Origin: Firmicutes bacterium UBA2595
Lineage (GTDB): Bacteria; Bacillota; Thermincolia; Thermincolales; UBA2595
Assembly: GCA_002339745.1 (NCBI GenBank)
Contig: DDKP01000048.1
Coordinates: forward strand, 1-16,890
Length of the DNA: 16,890 nucleotides
Direction of reading: 5' to 3'
Position 1 is the first letter of the stretch, and each line of letters begins with the position of its first letter. Shown in pieces: positions 13,950 to 16,890 of this stretch. The position numbers and the translations under genes were made by a program. The notes beneath the pieces are model-generated. The model ran no database searches, was not told where the DNA came from, and worked only from the letters and a program-made list of their open reading frames with translations.

Positions 13950-15653
13950 ATGCTGACAGAAGATCTACTGTCAGTGGCCAGGGGAGAGAGAATGGCTGAC
14001 CTGGTACTTAAAAACGCCAGGGTAATCAACGTTTTTTCCGGAAGTATTGAAGTTACGAATATAGCTGTATACAACGGATATATAGTGGGTTTGGGGGATT
14101 ATGCAGGGTTTATCGAACACGATCTGGAGGAGAAGTACGTCGCTCCGGGCTTCATTGACGGTCATGTACATATAGAAAGTTCTATGCTGCTACCGCATAA
14201 TTTTGGCCGGGTGGTGATCAGATGGGGGACCACAACGGTTGTTACTGATCCCCATGAGATTGCCAATGTCCTGGGACTTGATGGTATAAGGCTCATGGTG
14301 GCCAGCGCCGAGTTAGGGCCTGTGGACATAAAATTCATGGCCCCTTCATGTGTACCTGCCACCGATATGGAGACTGCGGGAGCATCTTTAGGAACGATTG
14401 AAATATCTGAACTCCTTAAGTATAGTGAAGTCATAGGTTTGGCGGAAATGATGAATTTTCCCGGCGTTGTTAATGGAAACCCCGATACCCTGGGAAAGCT
14501 GGAAGCTGCTATTGGAAAACCGATTGACGGGCATGCTCCCGGCCTGACCGGAAAAGGTTTGAATGCCTATATTGCCGCCGGGATAAGATCTGACCATGAA
14601 TGTACTTCAGCCATGGAAGCCATCGAAAAGCTCCGTGCCGGTATGTACATCATGATCCGGGAAGGCTCAACAGCCAAGAACTTAGCGGCAATCCTGCCTG
14701 CTGTAAATAGCCTGAATTCTGCCAGGTTTATGATAGTGACTGACGATATGCATCCGGAAGACCTTCTGGACGGACATCTCAATCTCAACCTGAAAAAAGC
14801 GGTTGAACTTGGCCTTGACCCTGTTACCGCTGTAAAGATGGTTACAATTAACCCGGCCCAGTACTTTGGGCTTAGAGATGTGGGAGCAATAGCCCCAGGT
14901 TACCAGGCAGATATCGTGGTACTGGAGGACCTGACCGGGTTTAAACCTCACCGGGTTTATAAAAAAGGCGTAGTAGTGGCCAGGGTAGGCAAACCGGAAA
15001 AAGAATGGCCGGTTGAAAATTTTCCTGTCATGACCAGTATGAATGTCAGTTTGCCGGATAGACCGTTTGAAATCAGGGCCCGTGAAGACACTGTCAAAGT
15101 CATTGAAATTGTGCCGGGGCAAATCGTTACCAGGAAAATGTATGCCAAATCTCGGGTTAAAGATGACCTGGCTGTGGCAGACACTGCAAAAGACATCCTG
15201 AAAATAGCCGTGGTGGAACGACACACGGGTTTGGGAAATATCGGCCTGGGCTTTGTCCACGGTTTCGGCCTGACAAGGGGAGCCATCGCTTCTTCTGTCG
15301 CCCATGACAGCCACAATATAATAGTCATAGGAACCGACGACGCGGATATGGAAGCGGCTGTCCGGGAAATAATCAAAATGGGGGGCGGGATTTCTGTCGC
15401 AGATCAGGGCATGATTACGGCCAGCCTGCCGCTTCCGGTAGCGGGTCTGATGTCCGGGAGTGATCCCGAGGCGGTAGTTGAACAGATGCTTGAACTGAAA
15501 AAGGCGGCCGCTCAACTGGGCTGTAAGCTTGAGGAACCGTTTATGGTCATGTCCTTCCTATCGCTGCCGGTAATTCCCGAGTTAAAATTAACTGACAAGG
15601 GTTTGGTTGATGTAAACAGGTTTAAGTTTGTTCCTTTATTCGGAAAGGGGTAA
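13950..15653 (+). CDS. ade: Adenine deaminase
   Basis: Adenine deaminase hydrolyses adenine to hypoxanthine and ammonia in purine salvage. The 567-residue protein has the amidohydrolase metal site GFIDGHVHIESSM (His72, His74), TDPHEIANVLG (His102), DGHAPGL (His195), RSDHECTS (His216) and VTDDMHPEDLLDGH (Asp265-Asp266), and an AdeC-type C-terminal domain with VVERHTGLGNIGLGFVHGFG and the DSHNIIVIGTD segment. Length fits the bacterial AdeC group. AAGGAGGG at 13935-13942 decides the ATG at 13950 over the in-frame ATG at 13992. It stands apart from the B12 operon, behind a terminator, and is directly followed by map. Confidence 0.95.
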   Translation: MLTEDLLSVARGERMADLVLKNARVINVFSGSIEVTNIAVYNGYIVGLGDYAGFIEHDLEEKYVAPGFIDGHVHIESSMLLPHNFGRVVIRWGTTTVVTDPHEIANVLGLDGIRLMVASAELGPVDIKFMAPSCVPATDMETAGASLGTIEISELLKYSEVIGLAEMMNFPGVVNGNPDTLGKLEAAIGKPIDGHAPGLTGKGLNAYIAAGIRSDHECTSAMEAIEKLRAGMYIMIREGSTAKNLAAILPAVNSLNSARFMIVTDDMHPEDLLDGHLNLNLKKAVELGLDPVTAVKMVTINPAQYFGLRDVGAIAPGYQADIVVLEDLTGFKPHRVYKKGVVVARVGKPEKEWPVENFPVMTSMNVSLPDRPFEIRAREDTVKVIEIVPGQIVTRKMYAKSRVKDDLAVADTAKDILKIAVVERHTGLGNIGLGFVHGFGLTRGAIASSVAHDSHNIIVIGTDDADMEAAVREIIKMGGGISVADQGMITASLPLPVAGLMSGSDPEAVVEQMLELKKAAAQLGCKLEEPFMVMSFLSLPVIPELKLTDKGLVDVNRFKFVPLFGKG

Positions 15654-15657
15654 GAAT

Positions 15658-16404
15658 TTGATAAAACTCAAGACCAGGGAAGAAATAGAAATGATGAGGA
15701 TAAGCAATAGGCTGGTGGCTGAACTCCTCGGAGAACTCCGTTCTTTGGTTAAACCGGGGATTTCCACCGGCGAACTGGATGCAATAGCCGAAGAATTTAT
15801 CTTAAAAAAAGGGGCAGTACCGACATTTAAGGGATATGCCGGGTTTCCTGCGTGCATCTGTACATCAGTCAACGATCAGGTGGTTCACGGGATTCCGGGG
15901 AAAAGAGTTCTGAAAAACGGGGACATTATCAGTATTGACGCGGGATTGAGGTTCAACGGTTACTGCGGGGATGCTACAATTACCGTGCCGGTCGGTTCCG
16001 TGTCAGAGGAAGCCGCCAGGTTGATTGATGTTACAGCCAAAGCCCTGGAGATTGGCATTGCGCAGGCTGTTCCCGGCAACAGGGTGGGTGACATTTCCCA
16101 TGCTATACAGGTTTATGTTGAGAACCAGGGGTGTTCAGTAGTCAGAGATTTTGTGGGTCACGGCATCGGAAAAGATATGCACGAAGATCCGCCTGTCCCC
16201 CATTTTGGCAGCCCTCATACCGGTCCTGTACTTTGTGAAGGGATGGTTATCACCATTGAACCCATGGTGAATTTGGGCAGGTACAGGCTTAAGATACTGG
16301 AAGACGGGTGGACCGCTGTCACTGCGGACGGGTCACTATCTGCCCAGTTTGAACACACAGTTGCCATTACCGAAAACGGTCCCGATATTTTAAGCAGGTT
16401 GTAA
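15658..16404 (+). CDS. map: Methionine aminopeptidase, type I
   Basis: This enzyme removes the initiator methionine from nascent proteins. With the chosen start it has 248 residues and begins MIKLKTREEIEMMR, the usual type I start. All metal ligands are present: Asp94 (SIDAG), Asp105 (GDAT), His168 (VGHGIG), Glu201 (TIEPM) and Glu232 (QFEHT), plus the substrate-binding His77 (QVVHGIP). The start is a TTG at 15658 with AAAGGGG at 15644-15650; an in-frame TTG at 15628 would add ten residues of non-family sequence, overlap ade and lack this site. It begins four bases after the ade stop, so the two are probably one transcript. No N-terminal zinc-finger or SEC-C extension is seen. Confidence 0.95.
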   Translation: MIKLKTREEIEMMRISNRLVAELLGELRSLVKPGISTGELDAIAEEFILKKGAVPTFKGYAGFPACICTSVNDQVVHGIPGKRVLKNGDIISIDAGLRFNGYCGDATITVPVGSVSEEAARLIDVTAKALEIGIAQAVPGNRVGDISHAIQVYVENQGCSVVRDFVGHGIGKDMHEDPPVPHFGSPHTGPVLCEGMVITIEPMVNLGRYRLKILEDGWTAVTADGSLSAQFEHTVAITENGPDILSRL

Positions 16405-16434
16405 GCTTTTCAAAAAATAATGCCTCCTGGTCGG

Positions 16435-16473
16435 CGTGTTTATCTTTGACCCAAAACGGGCAATATAAACACG
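16435..16473 (+). repeat. Inverted repeat upstream of the small HTH gene
   Basis: CGTGTTTAT (16435-16443) and ATAAACACG (16465-16473) are perfect nine-base arms 21 bases apart, with an inner CCC/GGG (16450-16452/16458-16460). As RNA it forms a hairpin just before the ribosome site of the next gene; as DNA it could be an operator. There is no U tract, so a terminator for map is less likely. Confidence 0.55.
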
Positions 16474-16500
16474 AAAGCAATGACAGGGGGTATACCTGAG

Positions 16501-16725
16501 ATGGAAATCTTTTTAAGGTCCCGGGTTCCCTGGGAAGCAGGGCCGAACCTGAAAGAAATGACAGATGAAGTTGGTATTGACTTTGACAGGTTTGTGGAAT
16601 CAATCGGGGCCAACATGACAGACATGGAAATGGCTCGGGAGTTTGGGGTATCCGAACGAACCATCGCCTGCCTGAGAGACCATTTTTACAAAAAAGGACT
16701 TGGCACCACCGTAGGACAGGATTAG
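16501..16725 (+). CDS. Small helix-turn-helix-like protein of unknown function
   Basis: The 74-residue product has a C-terminal segment, TDMEMAREFGVSERTIACLR, that fits a helix-turn-helix: helix 2 with a small residue, the turn glycine, and a recognition helix beginning SERTI. The N-terminal half (VPWEAGPNLKEMTDEVGIDF) is acidic with no motif I recognise. No membrane segment or cysteine cluster is present. An ATG at 16480 would add seven residues, but AGGGGG at 16485-16490 favours the ATG at 16501. It follows map by about 96 bases behind an inverted repeat that could be its own binding site. It may be a small DNA-binding regulator; the target is unknown. Confidence 0.65.
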   Translation: MEIFLRSRVPWEAGPNLKEMTDEVGIDFDRFVESIGANMTDMEMAREFGVSERTIACLRDHFYKKGLGTTVGQD

Positions 16726-16738
16726 AGATAAGATAAAT

Positions 16739-16890
16739 GAGGCTATCCCAAGAGGGCTATTGATAAACTCTAGTTTGTTTTAAAAGAAACGGGATAGATA
16801 ATTTCCTCCGTGCGGCAACAAGTCGCTGAGAGATAGTTTGAGAGGGAGGCATATTCCTACGAGCGAACAACAACTCCACTGGCAACTGCT
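16739..16890. other. Repeat-rich 3' end, possible edge of a mobile element
   Basis: No complete gene is seen after 16725. CTATCCC (16743-16749) and GGGATAG (16791-16797) are inverted, enclosing a small AAACT/AGTTT repeat near 16765-16776. Further on, CCTCC (16805-16809) can pair with GGAGG (16845-16849) around an inner GCGGC/GTCGC stem. The GAGGCTATCCCAAGAGGG start resembles ends of some insertion sequences, and GTGCGGC recalls group II intron 5' ends. A reading frame with a TTG near 16838 runs off the edge (HIPTSEQQLHWQL). None of this is decisive. Confidence 0.3.

Noticed and set aside
14682..15515. 277-codon open frame on the minus strand opposite ade
   Set aside because: The sense strand encodes a conserved full-length adenine deaminase; the antisense product shows no family motif and no ribosome site.
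15628..15657. Longer map start at the TTG at 15628
   Set aside because: It adds ten residues unlike the family N-terminus, overlaps ade, and lacks the ribosome site that fits the TTG at 15658.
16446..16469. Promoter TTGACC with TATAAA before the small HTH gene
   Set aside because: The spacing is only 12 bases, too short for a sigma-A-type promoter.
1..16890. CRISPR arrays, tRNA or rRNA genes, prophage or defence systems
   Set aside because: No regular repeat-spacer pattern, no tRNA-like or rRNA sequence, and no recognisable phage or defence protein was seen on either strand.

Overview
This window looks like chromosome from an anaerobic Gram-positive bacterium of the Clostridia, probably Peptococcaceae-like (Pelotomaculum/Desulfotomaculum type). 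This is an inference from gene content, strong AGGAGG-type ribosome sites, several TTG starts, and a [NiFe]-hydrogenase maturation cluster next to a corrinoid operon; no sequence search was possible. Almost all genes are on the + strand and tightly packed.

Region 1 (1-3365) is the 3' part of a hydrogenase maturation cluster: the C-terminal part of hypF (cut by the window edge), then hypC, hypD and hypE with short overlaps. Together they make and insert the Fe(CN)2CO group of [NiFe]-hydrogenases. A conserved protein of unknown function (DUF3842 family) follows at 3482-3889. Converging on it from the minus strand is a small HD-domain phosphohydrolase (3911-4447).

Region 2 (4448-4878) is a 431-base intergenic control region. 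It has two back-to-back promoter candidates, one for the HD gene (minus strand) and one for the B12 operon, then a clear cobalamin riboswitch (closing stem 4615-4623/4751-4758, B12 box 4737-4752) and a downstream expression platform.

Region 3 (4879-13824) is a riboswitch-controlled late-stage cobalamin operon: cobU, cobQ/cbiP, cbiB, cbiA/cobB, cobO, cobS, pduX-like, cobD and cobC, followed by a small DUF1232 membrane protein and a terminator-like hairpin at 13837-13862. These genes cover cobyrinate a,c-amidation, corrinoid adenosylation, remaining side-chain amidation, making the aminopropanol linker (PduX then CobD), linker attachment (CbiB), GTP activation (CobU), nucleotide-loop joining (CobS) and dephosphorylation (CobC). 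No corrin-ring genes and no cobT are present here.

Region 4 (13900-16890) holds adenine deaminase (ade) and methionine aminopeptidase (map, best started at a TTG at 15658), then a 74-residue helix-turn-helix-like protein behind an inverted repeat. The last 150 bases contain inverted repeats that may be the edge of a mobile element.

The window is mostly ordinary biosynthetic genes. The points most worth a second look are a cysteine cluster in CobO, the DUF3842 and DUF1232 passengers, the competing pairings in the riboswitch expression platform, the out-of-frame pduX/cobD overlap, and the unexplained 3' end.
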